64,000 bases of DNA from Tractidigestivibacter scatoligenes (GCF_001494635.1 NZ_LOJF01000009.1:530254-594253); one strand, 5' to 3'; counted from the first letter of the stretch, positions 1 through 11,886 are shown. Program-made: numbers and translations. The notes: a model not told the origin generated them from the letters alone.

Positions 1-455
1 ACGCGGCGAACACCGGCGACCTTTGCCGGAATGGCGTCCATGAGCACGGTCGAGGGGTACTGCGCGCGGCCGCCGGGCACATAGATGGCCACGGAGTCGA
101 GCGGCGTCACCTTGACGCCCAGGATGGTGCCGTCAGGGCGAGTCTCGAACCAGGAGTTCTCGCGCTGGCGCTCGTGGAACTCGCGAATCTGGCGGTATGC
201 GCGGCGCAGGGACGAGAGGAACTCCGCATCTACCATGCCGGGGGCGGCGTCCACAAGCTCCTGCGGAACGCGGAACTCGCTTGGGCAGGCACCGTCAAAG
301 CGCTGACAGTACTCGCGCACAGCAGCGTCACCGCGCTCGCGCACGTCGTCCACGATGCCGGCGGCACTCTCCATCACCTCGCGGGGAAGCGCCCCCGAGC
401 GGTTGAGGTCTGCCTGCGTGAGCGCCTGACCGGCGGCTAGCGTGATCCTTCTCAA
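1..455 (-). CDS. hisD: Histidinol dehydrogenase, N-terminal part (runs off window)
   Basis: Catalyses the last two steps of histidine synthesis, L-histidinol to L-histidine with NAD+. About 151 N-terminal residues are present and the rest lies before base 1. The start is TTG at 455, three bases after the hisZG stop codon, with GGAGGGGAG in front, so the two genes are translationally coupled. Typical HisD sequence is readable, including VAIYVPGG followed by YPSTVLMDAIPAKVAG, the start of the NAD-binding region. Zn-binding and catalytic residues lie outside the window. Identity is firm from these motifs and the his context. Confidence 0.88.
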   Translation of the reverse strand, partial: MRRITLAAGQALTQADLNRSGALPREVMESAAGIVDDVRERGDAAVREYCQRFDGACPSEFRVPQELVDAAPGMVDAEFLSSLRRAYRQIREFHERQRENSWFETRPDGTILGVKVTPLDSVAIYVPGGRAQYPSTVLMDAIPAKVAGVRR

Positions 456-457
456 AG

Positions 458-2128
458 CTACTCCCCTCCCGCGACCTCGGCGAGACGCGTCGCCAGGTCG
501 CGAATCCTCTTGTCGCAGCGGTATGCAGCCGGGCCCGCAAAGAAGCGGGCGGTGCACTCCATGACCTCATCCACCACAACCAGGTCGTTCTCGCGGAGCG
601 TGGTGCCCGTAGCCGTAATGTCAACGATGCGGTCGGTCATGCCCACGATGGGCCCAAGTTCGATGTTGCCATGCAGGGTCACTATGTCCACCTGCTGACC
701 AATGGAGTCGTAGTAGGCCTGCGTGATGCGCGGGTACTTGGTGGCCACGCGCACGGTGCCGCGCCAGGCGTAGTTGCGCTCGGCGAGGCCCGCCTTGGCG
801 CGCGGCTCGGCAACCACAAAGCGGCAGCCGCCAAAGCCCAGGTCAACCAGCTGGAGCACGTCCATGTTGGCCTCCACGAGCGAGTCGCGCCCGCAGATGC
901 CGCAATCGCAGCCGCCGTGGCCCACAAAGGCGGGCGCGTCCTGTGCGCGCACGATCACGTACTCCACGTCACCCTCACGCACTGTGAGCTGGCGGCCGGG
1001 ATCGCGCAGGCCCTCAACGGGGAGCCCCGCCGCCTCGAGGACGCGGATGGTGTCCTTGAGGAGCGACCCCTTGGGGACGGCAATGCGCAGAGGCCTCTCG
1101 GCAAGCCTCACGCCGGGGGTGACCACGCCCGACTCTCCCGGCTCGCCCAGAATCTCCTGCAGGCGCTCGAGCGAGAGGGCAAATCCGCAGGCAGCGGTAT
1201 TCTCGCGGCCCAGGTTGGCGAGAACCGCATCGTAGCGGCCGCCGGAGGCCAGCGAGGCCGCGATGCCCTCGGCGTAGCCCTTGAAGATGATGCCCGTGTA
1301 GTAGTCGAAGGAGTTGATGATCGAGAAGTCAAAGGACGCGCGGCCGTCAGAGAAGAGGCCCGAGAGCGAGTCAACCAGACGCGAGAGCTCCGCGGTACCA
1401 CGGGCGTCCTCCTCGACACCAGCCTCGTCGAGCAGGGCGTCGAGCGCGGGAACCACCTCGATACCGCCCACCAGGCGCGGGATGCGGCAGATGGCGCGGG
1501 CTGCGGCGGCATCGAGCTCGCCGGCGGCAACGGACTTCTCGACCAGCTCGTCCAAGGAGACGAAGTCAGAGTCGTGCACCAGGGCAAGGGCCTCTTCGCG
1601 GAAGCGGGCGCTGGGGGCACAGGTGTCGAGCAGGGCCTTGAGCGGCGTGACCGAGCCCAGCACGATGCGCCATGCCGGCACGTCAAGCGCACCGAGCGTC
1701 TCGGCGAGAAGGTCCACCACCTCGTGCTCGGCGGCGGCACCGTCACCGCCCACAAGCTCCACGCCCAGCTGCGTGAACTGGCGCGGCTGACCCTTGAGCG
1801 ATGATTCCTCGCGCACAACGGGCGCCTCATAGCGAAGGCGCACGGGCAGGCTGTCTGGGCTCACGCGCGTGGAAATCATGCGCGCGATGGGCAGCGTGAG
1901 ATCCGGGCGCAACGTGAGGAGGCTTCCGTCCACGTCGAAAAGCTGAAACGGAAGACCCTTGATGCGGCCCGCGCGCTCGAGCGCGTCGCGCGACTCCAGG
2001 AGCGGCGTCTCCACCGGGAGGTATCCATGCGACGAGAAGACCTCGCGCACGGTGCCGGAGATTCGCTCGCGCGCGAGCGCCTCCTGAGGAAGGATGTCAC
2101 GGAACCCGCTTGGTGTGCCTGCTATCAC
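458..2128 (-). CDS. hisZG: ATP phosphoribosyltransferase, fused regulatory (HisZ) and catalytic (HisG) chains
   Basis: First step of histidine biosynthesis: ATP plus PRPP to phosphoribosyl-ATP. The 556-residue protein has an N-terminal HisZ domain (about 1-335), a class II histidyl-tRNA-synthetase-like fold with GTPSGFRDILP, LRPDLTLPIAR and FDYYTGIIF, then a short-form HisG (about 345-556) beginning RPLRIAVPKGSL. In most bacteria with short HisG these are separate subunits of a hetero-octamer, so the single chain is notable. The GTG start at 2128 follows AGGGGAGAGGGG at proper spacing. An upstream in-frame ATG would add 23 non-homologous residues. Followed directly by hisD. No T-box or leader peptide was recognised upstream. 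Confidence 0.9.
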   Translation of the reverse strand: MIAGTPSGFRDILPQEALARERISGTVREVFSSHGYLPVETPLLESRDALERAGRIKGLPFQLFDVDGSLLTLRPDLTLPIARMISTRVSPDSLPVRLRYEAPVVREESSLKGQPRQFTQLGVELVGGDGAAAEHEVVDLLAETLGALDVPAWRIVLGSVTPLKALLDTCAPSARFREEALALVHDSDFVSLDELVEKSVAAGELDAAAARAICRIPRLVGGIEVVPALDALLDEAGVEEDARGTAELSRLVDSLSGLFSDGRASFDFSIINSFDYYTGIIFKGYAEGIAASLASGGRYDAVLANLGRENTAACGFALSLERLQEILGEPGESGVVTPGVRLAERPLRIAVPKGSLLKDTIRVLEAAGLPVEGLRDPGRQLTVREGDVEYVIVRAQDAPAFVGHGGCDCGICGRDSLVEANMDVLQLVDLGFGGCRFVVAEPRAKAGLAERNYAWRGTVRVATKYPRITQAYYDSIGQQVDIVTLHGNIELGPIVGMTDRIVDITATGTTLRENDLVVVDEVMECTARFFAGPAAYRCDKRIRDLATRLAEVAGGE

Positions 2129-2617
2129 GCCTGCCCCTCTCCCCTTCTGGTACGTAGAGCATACCGCTCCGCCGCGACAGAAATTACGGTGCGCCACTTG
2201 ACGCGACGCATGTCTTCTCGCGTTGTCACTTTAGCATACTAAAGTGCTGTGCGCTGTGTGGACGCCAGGCACACAGAGCGTTAACGCTCCATTCATATGG
2301 GGAGCTTGGACCGCAGCGGGTTGCTTCTCGGCGACGGCTTGTTACTCTCGGCGGCCATCCGACGGCGACAACCGAAGACCCCACAGAAACTCGCCCTCCG
2401 GCGAGAAAACGGCGCCCGAGAGATCCTTTCGTACGTGATTTCTTCGATAACATGCCTTCCGGCGTCAAAATGACGCCGGAAGCGAGGTTTCGTCCGAGGC
2501 CGCCGCCAAAACGGGCCCTCCGGCGAGAAAACGGCACCTGAACAGGGGTTTCCGACAGGACTCCGTACAAAACGGGCCTTCCGGCGCCCGTCAAACCACC
2601 GCCTGAGGGGGTACCGC
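2129..2617. other. Intergenic region with repeated GC-rich units and a hairpin
   Basis: About 490 bases between the 3' end of murJ and the start of hisZG. No convincing gene is seen. The open frames here change with the repeats and have no family-like sequence. It holds two copies of a 23-base unit (2393-2415 and 2515-2537, CCCTCCGGCGAGAAAACGGC then A or G then CC) and a 12-bp perfect hairpin at 2455-2481. A related unit and hairpin occur at 29783-29871. The his promoter should lie near 2150-2250 but cannot be pinned down. Confidence 0.5.
2455..2481. repeat. Dispersed intergenic hairpin, copy A
   Basis: CTTCCGGCGTCA, loop AAA, TGACGCCGGAAG: a perfect 12-bp stem preceded by AACATGC and followed by CGAGGTTTC. 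Copy B at 29843-29871 keeps the flanks and the AAATGA loop core, but its stem sequence differs and still pairs. That covariation points to a conserved structure rather than chance. Confidence 0.6.
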
Positions 2618-4321
2618 CTACCCGCGGCGGCGCGTAAGGCGCCCAAGCACAGACTTGATGAAGCGCGACTCGGGCATCTTCAGCGCAATCGACAGCCCGT
2701 AGGTCACAAGAACCGCCGGCACCCCGCCCGCAACGCAATAGAGAATAGACGTCAGCGTGTGGCCGGCGCAGTCCCCAACGAACGCGTTAAGAGCAGCGAG
2801 AATCCCCGCTCCCACAGCAGCACCAGCCAGCCCAATGAGGATCGACTTCACAAGCGACCCCAGAATGCCGCGAAGCCCAAGCGACCCAATGGCGTAACGC
2901 AAAAACGCCACAATGACGATGTCCACCGCGAGAAAGAACAAGGCCGAGGTCAGCGAGACATACACGATGGCCTGAAACTCGCTTAGGCCCTGTGGCATGA
3001 GGAAGAGCAAAAGCACGACTTGCCACGCCGTGCCCACCACGCTCGCAATTGCGTAAAGGACCATCCGCCTCATTGCCGAGAAGACCTTCTGCAGGTACAT
3101 GCACACGCTATAGAGCGGCAGGGCGCACGCAAGGCCAAACAGATAGCCCGCCGTCATGGAGAGCTGGTCAGAGGTGAACTTCCCCGCCGCGACGATCGAG
3201 GTCAGCGGCATGGAAAAGACGATGAGGTACATCGCAAACGGCACCATGAAGAAGAGAATCTCGCTCAGTCCGGCAGAGATGCCCCGCTTAAAGCCAGCGT
3301 CATCGTTCTTTGCAAAGCTGTCGGACAGCTCCGTGAACATGGCCGTGGTGATGGGCACGGTAAGGATTGCGTACGGCAGGGTATACCAAAGGCGCGCGTA
3401 GTAGGCCACCGACGCGCCGGACACCGTCACGGAGAGCGCGGTGCTCTGCTGGACGGAGGTCTGGACAAATGACGTGATCATCACGACAAGCGAGGGGACG
3501 CCAATGGAGAGCGTCTCCCTAAGGTGGGGGTCATGCCAGTCGACATGCCACGTAAGGTGAATGCCGTGCTTGCGCAGAGAAGGCATCTGGCAGACAACCT
3601 GCACCGCTACGCCAAGAGGGTTGCCAATGGCCAAAATCACCGTTGCAAGCGTCGGGTTGGAGCCCACAAGCGCCGCATAGAGCAAAAACGACGCCGTGAC
3701 CACAAAGTTGTTGAAGATGGAGCTTGCGCTGCTCCAGAAGTAGTCCCTCTCGGCATTGAGCACGCCCGAGAAGATCGAAGACAGCGAGTAGAGCACAACC
3801 TCCACCACGAAGAACCTAAAGAGGTAGGTGGCAAAGCTTGCGTCGAACTCACTTGTGGCCGAGAAGGACTGTGTCCACACAAGCTGGGCGGCAAAGACAA
3901 AGCCGAGAATGGCCACACCGCCCATGAGCAGGATGATGATGGAGACGAGGTTTGACGTGTAGCGGCTGGCACCCTCGGATCCCTCGCGCCGCTTGACCGA
4001 CATGTAGACCGGCAAGAACGCCGTCACAAGCATGCCGCCAACGACAATTTCGTAAAGCTGGTTAGGGAGGTTGTTGGCCACGGAATAGCAGCTTGCCACC
4101 ATGCCGGCGCCAAGCGCGAAGCTCTGGCCCCAGGTGCGGAAGAAGCCCGTGATGCGGCTCACGATGACGAGGAAGCTCATGAGGGCGGCGTTGCGCCCCA
4201 CCTGGTTCTCGGTGGACTCGGCCGCCTTGCTGCCTGTGGAAGTCTCACCCGTCACGCTAGGCGCAGGTCGCTTCTCGCTGGCAGCCATGTGCTTCGGCTT
4301 CAAGTCTTGGGTATCGCTCAC
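2618..4321 (-). CDS. murJ: Lipid II flippase MurJ (MviN family)
   Basis: Polytopic inner-membrane protein of 567 residues, with about 14 hydrophobic segments after a charged cytoplasmic N-terminus of about 40 residues. It flips lipid II across the membrane for peptidoglycan synthesis. The MurJ/MviN signature is visible in the first helices (SRITGFFRTWGQSFALGAG, then NNLPNQLYEIVVGGML). The start is GTG at 4321, which overlaps the ybaK stop by four bases (GTGA), so uvrA, ybaK and murJ form one minus-strand operon. Length is normal for the family. A role as an O-antigen or teichoic-acid flippase is less likely. Confidence 0.88.
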   Translation of the reverse strand: MSDTQDLKPKHMAASEKRPAPSVTGETSTGSKAAESTENQVGRNAALMSFLVIVSRITGFFRTWGQSFALGAGMVASCYSVANNLPNQLYEIVVGGMLVTAFLPVYMSVKRREGSEGASRYTSNLVSIIILLMGGVAILGFVFAAQLVWTQSFSATSEFDASFATYLFRFFVVEVVLYSLSSIFSGVLNAERDYFWSSASSIFNNFVVTASFLLYAALVGSNPTLATVILAIGNPLGVAVQVVCQMPSLRKHGIHLTWHVDWHDPHLRETLSIGVPSLVVMITSFVQTSVQQSTALSVTVSGASVAYYARLWYTLPYAILTVPITTAMFTELSDSFAKNDDAGFKRGISAGLSEILFFMVPFAMYLIVFSMPLTSIVAAGKFTSDQLSMTAGYLFGLACALPLYSVCMYLQKVFSAMRRMVLYAIASVVGTAWQVVLLLFLMPQGLSEFQAIVYVSLTSALFFLAVDIVIVAFLRYAIGSLGLRGILGSLVKSILIGLAGAAVGAGILAALNAFVGDCAGHTLTSILYCVAGGVPAVLVTYGLSIALKMPESRFIKSVLGRLTRRRG

Positions 4322-4821
4322 CTGGTCTCCTCTCGGCAGATGTCGGCGTACTTGGCGTCGCAGAACGCAAGCAGGTCATCGGGGGCAAGGCGCAAGGAGA
4401 GGCCCCGTCTGCCGCCCGAGATGCCAATGATGTCAAAGAGCTGGGCCGTCTCGTCTATGAGCGTGGGAAAGCGCTTCTTCATGCCCACGGGCGAGCAGCC
4501 CCCGCGCACGTAGCCCGTGAGGCCCTCGAGCTCCTTGGTGGGAAGCATCGAGAGGCTCTTCTCGCCTGCGGCTGCCGCGGCCTTCTTGAAGTCGAGCTCC
4601 TCACCCACGGGAATGCAACACACCACGTAGGTGCCGGAAGGAGCCACCGTGACCAGCGTCTTGAACGATGACGCCGGATCGACGCCCGCCTCGAGCGCCA
4701 TGCGCAGGCCCAGGCCTCGCGTGAGGTCGTCCTCCTCGAGCTCCTGGTACGTGAAGGAGACGCCCGCGCGCTCAAGCTCGCGCATGGCGTTGGTCTTCTG
4801 GAACTTCTCACGCTTTGCCAT
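4318..4821 (-). CDS. ybaK: YbaK/EbsC-type Cys-tRNA(Pro) deacylase
   Basis: A 167-residue editing-domain protein. Family members hydrolyse Cys-tRNA(Pro) or related misacylated tRNAs in the cytoplasm. The fold signature is clear: TNAMRELERAGVSFTYQE at the start, KTLVTVAPSGTYVVCCIPVGEELDFKKAAAA in the middle, and the GYVRGGCSPVGMKKRFPTLID loop with the conserved Gly-x-x-Ser/Pro region near the end. It starts two bases after the uvrA stop and overlaps murJ by four bases. A function in Pro-tRNA editing in trans (ProX-like) cannot be separated from YbaK by sequence alone. Confidence 0.88.
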   Translation of the reverse strand: MAKREKFQKTNAMRELERAGVSFTYQELEEDDLTRGLGLRMALEAGVDPASSFKTLVTVAPSGTYVVCCIPVGEELDFKKAAAAAGEKSLSMLPTKELEGLTGYVRGGCSPVGMKKRFPTLIDETAQLFDIIGISGGRRGLSLRLAPDDLLAFCDAKYADICREETR

Positions 4822-4823
4822 GG

Positions 4824-7700
<2,877 letters not shown>

Positions 7701-8017
7701 GTGTGGTGCGATCCTCTTATCTCATTGACGATTTTCGCTAGCTTTTCAGTCTAGCCGAGAGGAGCCTTGGCACGTGCGATGGGCGCGGGCGCACACGTCG
7801 CGGCAACAATTCGTACGGGTGTGCGGCGTGTGCGAATCACGCGCAAAGCGCGTCACAGCGACCGCTCGCCGATATAGACACGAGAGAGACATAACGTCGA
7901 TAGACTAGTTGTCGGGAGGTGATGAAGAGGTAAGCATCGATTACCACTTGATGCGAATAGTGATTGAGCAAGAACGGAGTTAAATCGCGAACAGACTTTC
8001 AGGTGATGGGAGGACAA
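7701..8017. other. Divergent intergenic region
   Basis: 317 bases between the uvrA start (minus) and a plus-strand secreted protein. Base composition falls towards the right side. No RNA gene or recognisable operator is seen. A short ATG frame of four codons behind GGGAGGTGATG near 7915 is too short to call. Promoters for both flanking genes must lie here. Confidence 0.4.
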
Positions 8018-8533
8018 ATGGATCGACGCACAATGCGCTACCGTATTCTTATCATTCTGATGTTGACAATATTCCTCGGCTGCATATGCGACTCAACGGT
8101 TGCATATGCAACCGAGCGTGAGAGCAATGAGGTAGCCGAAGCAGACTTTGACCTCGAGCTTGTCCAACCGCAATCGGCAACAATTTCTCTGGCCAACGGA
8201 GATACGGCTGAGATTGGAATTCGTCCAGTAGTGACAATCCGCCCAATGTGGGAAGAAACCCATTACAACGCATCTGGTAACTGGGAAATTTACTACAATT
8301 CCCCAATTGTCTATCGCCATTTTTACATCACTATATCGAATCATAAGATAACCAACGCGCACAGCCCTTCCTATACCACTTTCCTCTGTACCGTCTCAGG
8401 GGAGAGTTTTACGTGGAATAGCACTGAAGCCACTTATCGGTTAAACGTCAATGCATTGGCAGACATGGCATCGACTGTAGCAGTTCTCCAAGCATGGATG
8501 GACGGTACTACCCTGCACACGTACGCAAACTAG
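8018..8533 (+). CDS. Secreted protein of unknown function
   Basis: 171 residues, with a start at 8018 directly behind GGGAGGACAA. An upstream in-frame ATG at 7964 has no such site. Residues 1-33 form a signal peptide: charged MDRRTMRYR, hydrophobic ILIILMLTIFLGCI, and a likely cut after VAYA. The mature part is rich in Asn, Thr, Tyr and Trp (NWEIYYNSPIVYRHFYI), suggests a beta-sheet-rich extracytoplasmic domain, and contains one free Cys. Base composition is clearly more AT-rich than the flanking uvrA and GH3 genes, which suggests transfer. I recognise no family. The next ORF starts 11 bases downstream and may be co-expressed. Confidence 0.65.
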   Translation: MDRRTMRYRILIILMLTIFLGCICDSTVAYATERESNEVAEADFDLELVQPQSATISLANGDTAEIGIRPVVTIRPMWEETHYNASGNWEIYYNSPIVYRHFYITISNHKITNAHSPSYTTFLCTVSGESFTWNSTEATYRLNVNALADMASTVAVLQAWMDGTTLHTYAN

Positions 8534-8544
8534 GAGATCGAACG

Positions 8545-8646
8545 ATGAATTACGTCGGCCTCAATGCTCCCGAACCACTTGTTCTGGTGTGCGCCACGAT
8601 AGTCATTGGAATCGTCGTACTTCTTGTGCGCTCAACCAAGCGATAG
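8545..8646 (+). CDS. 33-residue single-pass membrane peptide
   Basis: A short ORF starting ATG at 8545 behind GGAGATCGAACG, 11 bases after the secreted protein stop. The product begins MNYVGLNAPEPL, then has one strongly hydrophobic segment (VLVCATIVIGIVVLLV) and ends with the basic RSTKR. The Shine-Dalgarno spacing, the transmembrane segment with positive-inside end and the terminator hairpin just downstream (8696-8729) argue that it is translated. It may be a partner or membrane anchor of the preceding secreted protein. No family is recognised. Confidence 0.5.
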   Translation: MNYVGLNAPEPLVLVCATIVIGIVVLLVRSTKR

Positions 8647-8695
8647 CGAGCATGCGTTTTCGAAATGAAGGATGCCCTTCTGACGGTCGAGAAGA

Positions 8696-8729
8696 ACTGC
8701 CCCACCATATCGTTGAAGGGTGGGGCAGT
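8696..8729. terminator. Convergent terminator hairpin
   Basis: ACTGCCCCACC and GGTGGGGCAGT form an 11-bp perfect stem with a 12-base loop, between a plus-strand gene pair and the minus-strand gtrA-like gene. The flanks are modestly U-rich in either direction, so it probably serves both transcripts. Confidence 0.7.
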
Positions 8730-8770
8730 CATGTATTGATATTTGCAAGCTTCCAGAAGAATTGATGGCC

Positions 8771-9298
8771 CTACTCGGCCTTGTCGGCCTTCTTGTCCTT
8801 GGAGTCCGGCATAATCCAGAACTTGAGCAGCGGGAAGCTCACGACAACGGCGGCCAGCGTGTTGACCGCAGAGGCAACGGTACCAGACAGGCCCGCGTCC
8901 CAACCAAAGGTGCTCTGGCAGAAGGCAGTCACATAGCTCGGCAGGATGAGGTTGACCACAACGATAAGCACAGCAAGCAGCGCGTACTTCCAGGCAGCGT
9001 CCTTGAACGAGGTGTCGGAATCAAACACCCAGAACATCTGCACGAAGAAGTTCACAACCTGCGCCAGCACCTCAGCAATGAGGAACGTGATGAAGCCGCC
9101 CAGGTAGTTCGAGCCGGCAGTGGTGTAGTCGAACAGCCAGAACTTGAACGGGCCGTTGAGCTGCATGCCGTTGATGAAGATTGCCGTGCCCACCCACGTG
9201 CACACAAAGCGCGTGATGGTGGAGATGTTCGACAGCACGTTGAACTTGATGAACTGCCAGAGCGTCTTGTGCTCCTCGGTCCAGGTCTTGAAGCTCAT
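8771..9298 (-). CDS. GtrA family membrane protein
   Basis: 175 residues with four hydrophobic segments, consistent with GtrA/DPMS-type flippase-like proteins that help move lipid-linked sugars or modify cell-surface polysaccharide. The family pattern is visible: FIKFNVLSNISTITRF at the first helix, NYLGGFITFLIAEVLAQVVNFFVQMFWVF in the middle, and a C-terminal helix followed by a Lys-rich tail. It starts at 9298 behind AAGGGG and lies 95 bases after the GH3 gene on the same strand, so both probably share a transcript. The substrate is unknown. Confidence 0.8.
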   Translation of the reverse strand: MSFKTWTEEHKTLWQFIKFNVLSNISTITRFVCTWVGTAIFINGMQLNGPFKFWLFDYTTAGSNYLGGFITFLIAEVLAQVVNFFVQMFWVFDSDTSFKDAAWKYALLAVLIVVVNLILPSYVTAFCQSTFGWDAGLSGTVASAVNTLAAVVVSFPLLKFWIMPDSKDKKADKAE

Positions 9299-9393
9299 TG
9301 ACTTGCCCCTTCCTTCCCGGCCACCCGGCCGATCAACCTACTTCCTCACACGGCCGCGCCGCCCCGCCCGACAGCGCGACCAACACACAGGAA

Positions 9394-11886
9394 CTACTTG
9401 CCTGCCAAGGTAAGCGCCCCGTTGGTACGCGCATTGCCGATAAGATTCGCGATAAAGGCGACGAGGATCGGCACGATAAACCAGAGGAACCAAACCAGGA
9501 TGAAGCCCTCGCCGGTCGCAAGCTTAACGAGAAGCGCCGGTACGATTCCCGCGAGGCCCCACCACTTGATCTCGCGCACAATGGCGTCGACCATGGCCAC
9601 AGAGACCATGCCGTTGGTCATCTTGGCCAGCGCTCGCAGCGGCATGTTCCAGATGAACAGCACGTTGAGGTTGGGCTTGCCCGAGGCGTCGGCCGCGCGC
9701 TTCATGGCCGCAAGCACCAGCCACACGATCCAGAAGATGGGCGAGCGCCCGTGGTTGAGGTCGCAGAAGCACATGTTGCGGTCGATGCGCACCTTGGGGC
9801 TGGGGATGGGATGGCCGAGGAGCGCCGCGAAGTGTGCGTCGTCCACAGTCTGGACCTTGCCCGTCTCGTAGGGCGTCACGTCGACGCCGGCATAGGGGTC
9901 GGCCGCGTTGGTGCCCTCAACCTCAACAGTTCCAACAAGGCGAATATCCTCGCTTGAGGCGCCAACGCGTAGCTCGTAGGTACCGCCCTCGACCTCCCAG
10001 GCGTCGGTCGCCACGTTGAAGTAGCGGAACGCCTTGTCATCCAGGGCAATACTCACCTGCTTGCTCTCGTGCGCGGCAAGCTCCACGCGAGCAAAGCCCT
10101 TGAGCTCTTGGGCGGCGCGGAACACCTGGTGATTGGGCTTGGCCACGTAGAGCTGGCACACCTCGGTGCCGGCGCGGTCGCCGTCGTTGGTGAGGGTGAA
10201 GGTCACGCCCTTGGGAGTAGCCTTGAGGTCGCTGTACGAGAAGCTCGTGTACGAGAGGCCATAGCCAAACGGGTAGGCAACCTCGACGCCGGCCATCTGA
10301 TAGTAGCGATAGCCCACGTAGATGCCCTCGCGGTACTCGGCGCTCATGCCCTGCGCCGGGAAGCGGTCCGCCGTGGGGGTGTCGGCCAGACGCTTGGGCC
10401 AGGTCTCGGTGAGCTTGCCGGAGGGGTTCACGCGCCCGCACACCAAATCAAGCGCCGCGCCGGCGCCGGCCTGTCCGCCAAGAGCAAGGTAGAGCACCGC
10501 GCGGGCATCGGCCACCCAGTCGGTCTCGACGCAAGAGCCAGCCGAGAGAAGCACGACCACGTTGGAGTTCACCTGCGAGATGGCGTGCAGGAGCTCGACC
10601 TGGTTGTCGTTCAGGCGCATGTTGCGACGGTCCGCACCCTCGGACTCCGCAATCTCGTCGAGGGCCAGGCACGCAATGACAACGTCGGCGTGCTGCGCCA
10701 GCTCAACGGCTGCGTCGCGCTTGGCGGCATCCTCGCCGCCGTGGCGAAGGAAGCCCTGCTCATACCCAACGAGCGTGAGGCCGCTCTCCCCCACCATGTC
10801 GAGAATGTCATCGACCTGCGTGCAATTGACCGCGGAAGACCCGGCGCCCTGGTAGCGCGGCTCACGGGCAAAGTCGCCCACGAGGGCCACCTTGGTCCCG
10901 GCAGCAAGCGGCAGCAGCGAGTCATCGTTCTTGAGAAGCACGGCGCCCTCGGCCGCAGCCTCGCGCGCAAGCGCATGGTGACCGGCCTTGTCAAACTCGC
11001 CCGTGGCGCCCTCGACGGCCGGATGCGTAGAGAGCACCAGCTCAAGCGCATCGTCCACGCAACCGTCCAGCACCTCCTCGGAGAGGCGACCGGAGTGCAC
11101 TGCGGCAACCAGCTGACGTACGGAGTCCATGCCAGGCGCGGGCATCTCGAAGGTGGAGCCCGCCTCCACGCCGGCAACGTGGTCGTTCGAGCCGCCCCAG
11201 TCCGTGATCACGGCGCCATCGAAGCCCCACTCGCCGCGCAGGATGTCACGCAGCAGGTGACGGTTCTCGTTGGCATAGGTGCCGTTGATCAGGTTGTAGG
11301 AGCTCATGATCGACTTGGGGTGGGACTCGCGCACCACGATCTCGAAGGCCGTGAGGTAGTTCTCGCGCAGGGTGCGCTCGTCGACCACCGAGTTGGACGC
11401 CTGGCGACGCGTCTCCTGGCTGTTGGCGGCAAAGTGCTTGGGGCAGGCGGCAACGCCCTCGGACTGGATGCCGCGAACGTAGGACGCGGCCATCTTGCCC
11501 GCAAGGTAGGGGTCCTCGGAGAAGTACTCGAAGTTGCGCCCGCAGAGCGGCGAGCGCTTCATGCAGAGGCCCGGCCCCAGAAGCGTGCCCACGCCCTGGG
11601 CGGCAGCTTCCTCACCCAGTGCCTTGCCGATCTTCTCGCCCAGCGCTTCATCCCAGGTGTTGGCGACGGTGACCGCCGTGGGAAAGCAGGTGGCGGGCTC
11701 GGAGCCCGCGATTCCCAGGTGGTCTGCCGCGCCCAGCTGGTGGCGTAGGCCGTTGGGGCCGTCGGAGAACTCCATCACGGGAATGCTGAGGCGCTCGGAG
11801 CCCCAGCTCCCAAAAGTCGTAGCCCCCTGGAGGAGCGCGCACTTCTCCTCCAGCGTCATCTTCTCGATAATGTCTGCGTGCTTCAT
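9394..11886 (-). CDS. Glycoside hydrolase family 3 beta-glycosidase with C-terminal membrane domain
   Basis: 830 residues, start ATG at 11886 behind GGGAGCGGG. The GH3 N-terminal domain starts IIEKMTLEEKCALLQG and carries the nucleophile Asp229 in the VITDWGG motif. KHFAANSQETRR is the usual substrate-binding patch. The C-terminal GH3 domain (VALLKNDDSLLPL type) and a fibronectin-III-like domain (QLYVAKP to LRVGAS) follow. After about residue 690 comes an extra part with three or four hydrophobic segments (PIFWIVWLVLAAM, WWGLAGIVPALLVKL, FILVWFLWFIVPILVAFIANLIGN). Most GH3 enzymes lack this. It lacks an N-terminal signal peptide, so which side of the membrane the catalytic part faces is unclear. 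Confidence 0.88.
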   Translation of the reverse strand: MKHADIIEKMTLEEKCALLQGATTFGSWGSERLSIPVMEFSDGPNGLRHQLGAADHLGIAGSEPATCFPTAVTVANTWDEALGEKIGKALGEEAAAQGVGTLLGPGLCMKRSPLCGRNFEYFSEDPYLAGKMAASYVRGIQSEGVAACPKHFAANSQETRRQASNSVVDERTLRENYLTAFEIVVRESHPKSIMSSYNLINGTYANENRHLLRDILRGEWGFDGAVITDWGGSNDHVAGVEAGSTFEMPAPGMDSVRQLVAAVHSGRLSEEVLDGCVDDALELVLSTHPAVEGATGEFDKAGHHALAREAAAEGAVLLKNDDSLLPLAAGTKVALVGDFAREPRYQGAGSSAVNCTQVDDILDMVGESGLTLVGYEQGFLRHGGEDAAKRDAAVELAQHADVVIACLALDEIAESEGADRRNMRLNDNQVELLHAISQVNSNVVVLLSAGSCVETDWVADARAVLYLALGGQAGAGAALDLVCGRVNPSGKLTETWPKRLADTPTADRFPAQGMSAEYREGIYVGYRYYQMAGVEVAYPFGYGLSYTSFSYSDLKATPKGVTFTLTNDGDRAGTEVCQLYVAKPNHQVFRAAQELKGFARVELAAHESKQVSIALDDKAFRYFNVATDAWEVEGGTYELRVGASSEDIRLVGTVEVEGTNAADPYAGVDVTPYETGKVQTVDDAHFAALLGHPIPSPKVRIDRNMCFCDLNHGRSPIFWIVWLVLAAMKRAADASGKPNLNVLFIWNMPLRALAKMTNGMVSVAMVDAIVREIKWWGLAGIVPALLVKLATGEGFILVWFLWFIVPILVAFIANLIGNARTNGALTLAGK

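Noticed and set aside
2129..2260. T-box or histidine leader peptide before hisZG
   Set aside because: No T-box consensus, no terminator/antiterminator pair and no run of His codons.
2226..2738. Two overlapping frames in the region between murJ and hisZG
   Set aside because: They coincide with intergenic repeats and hairpins and show no protein-like pattern.
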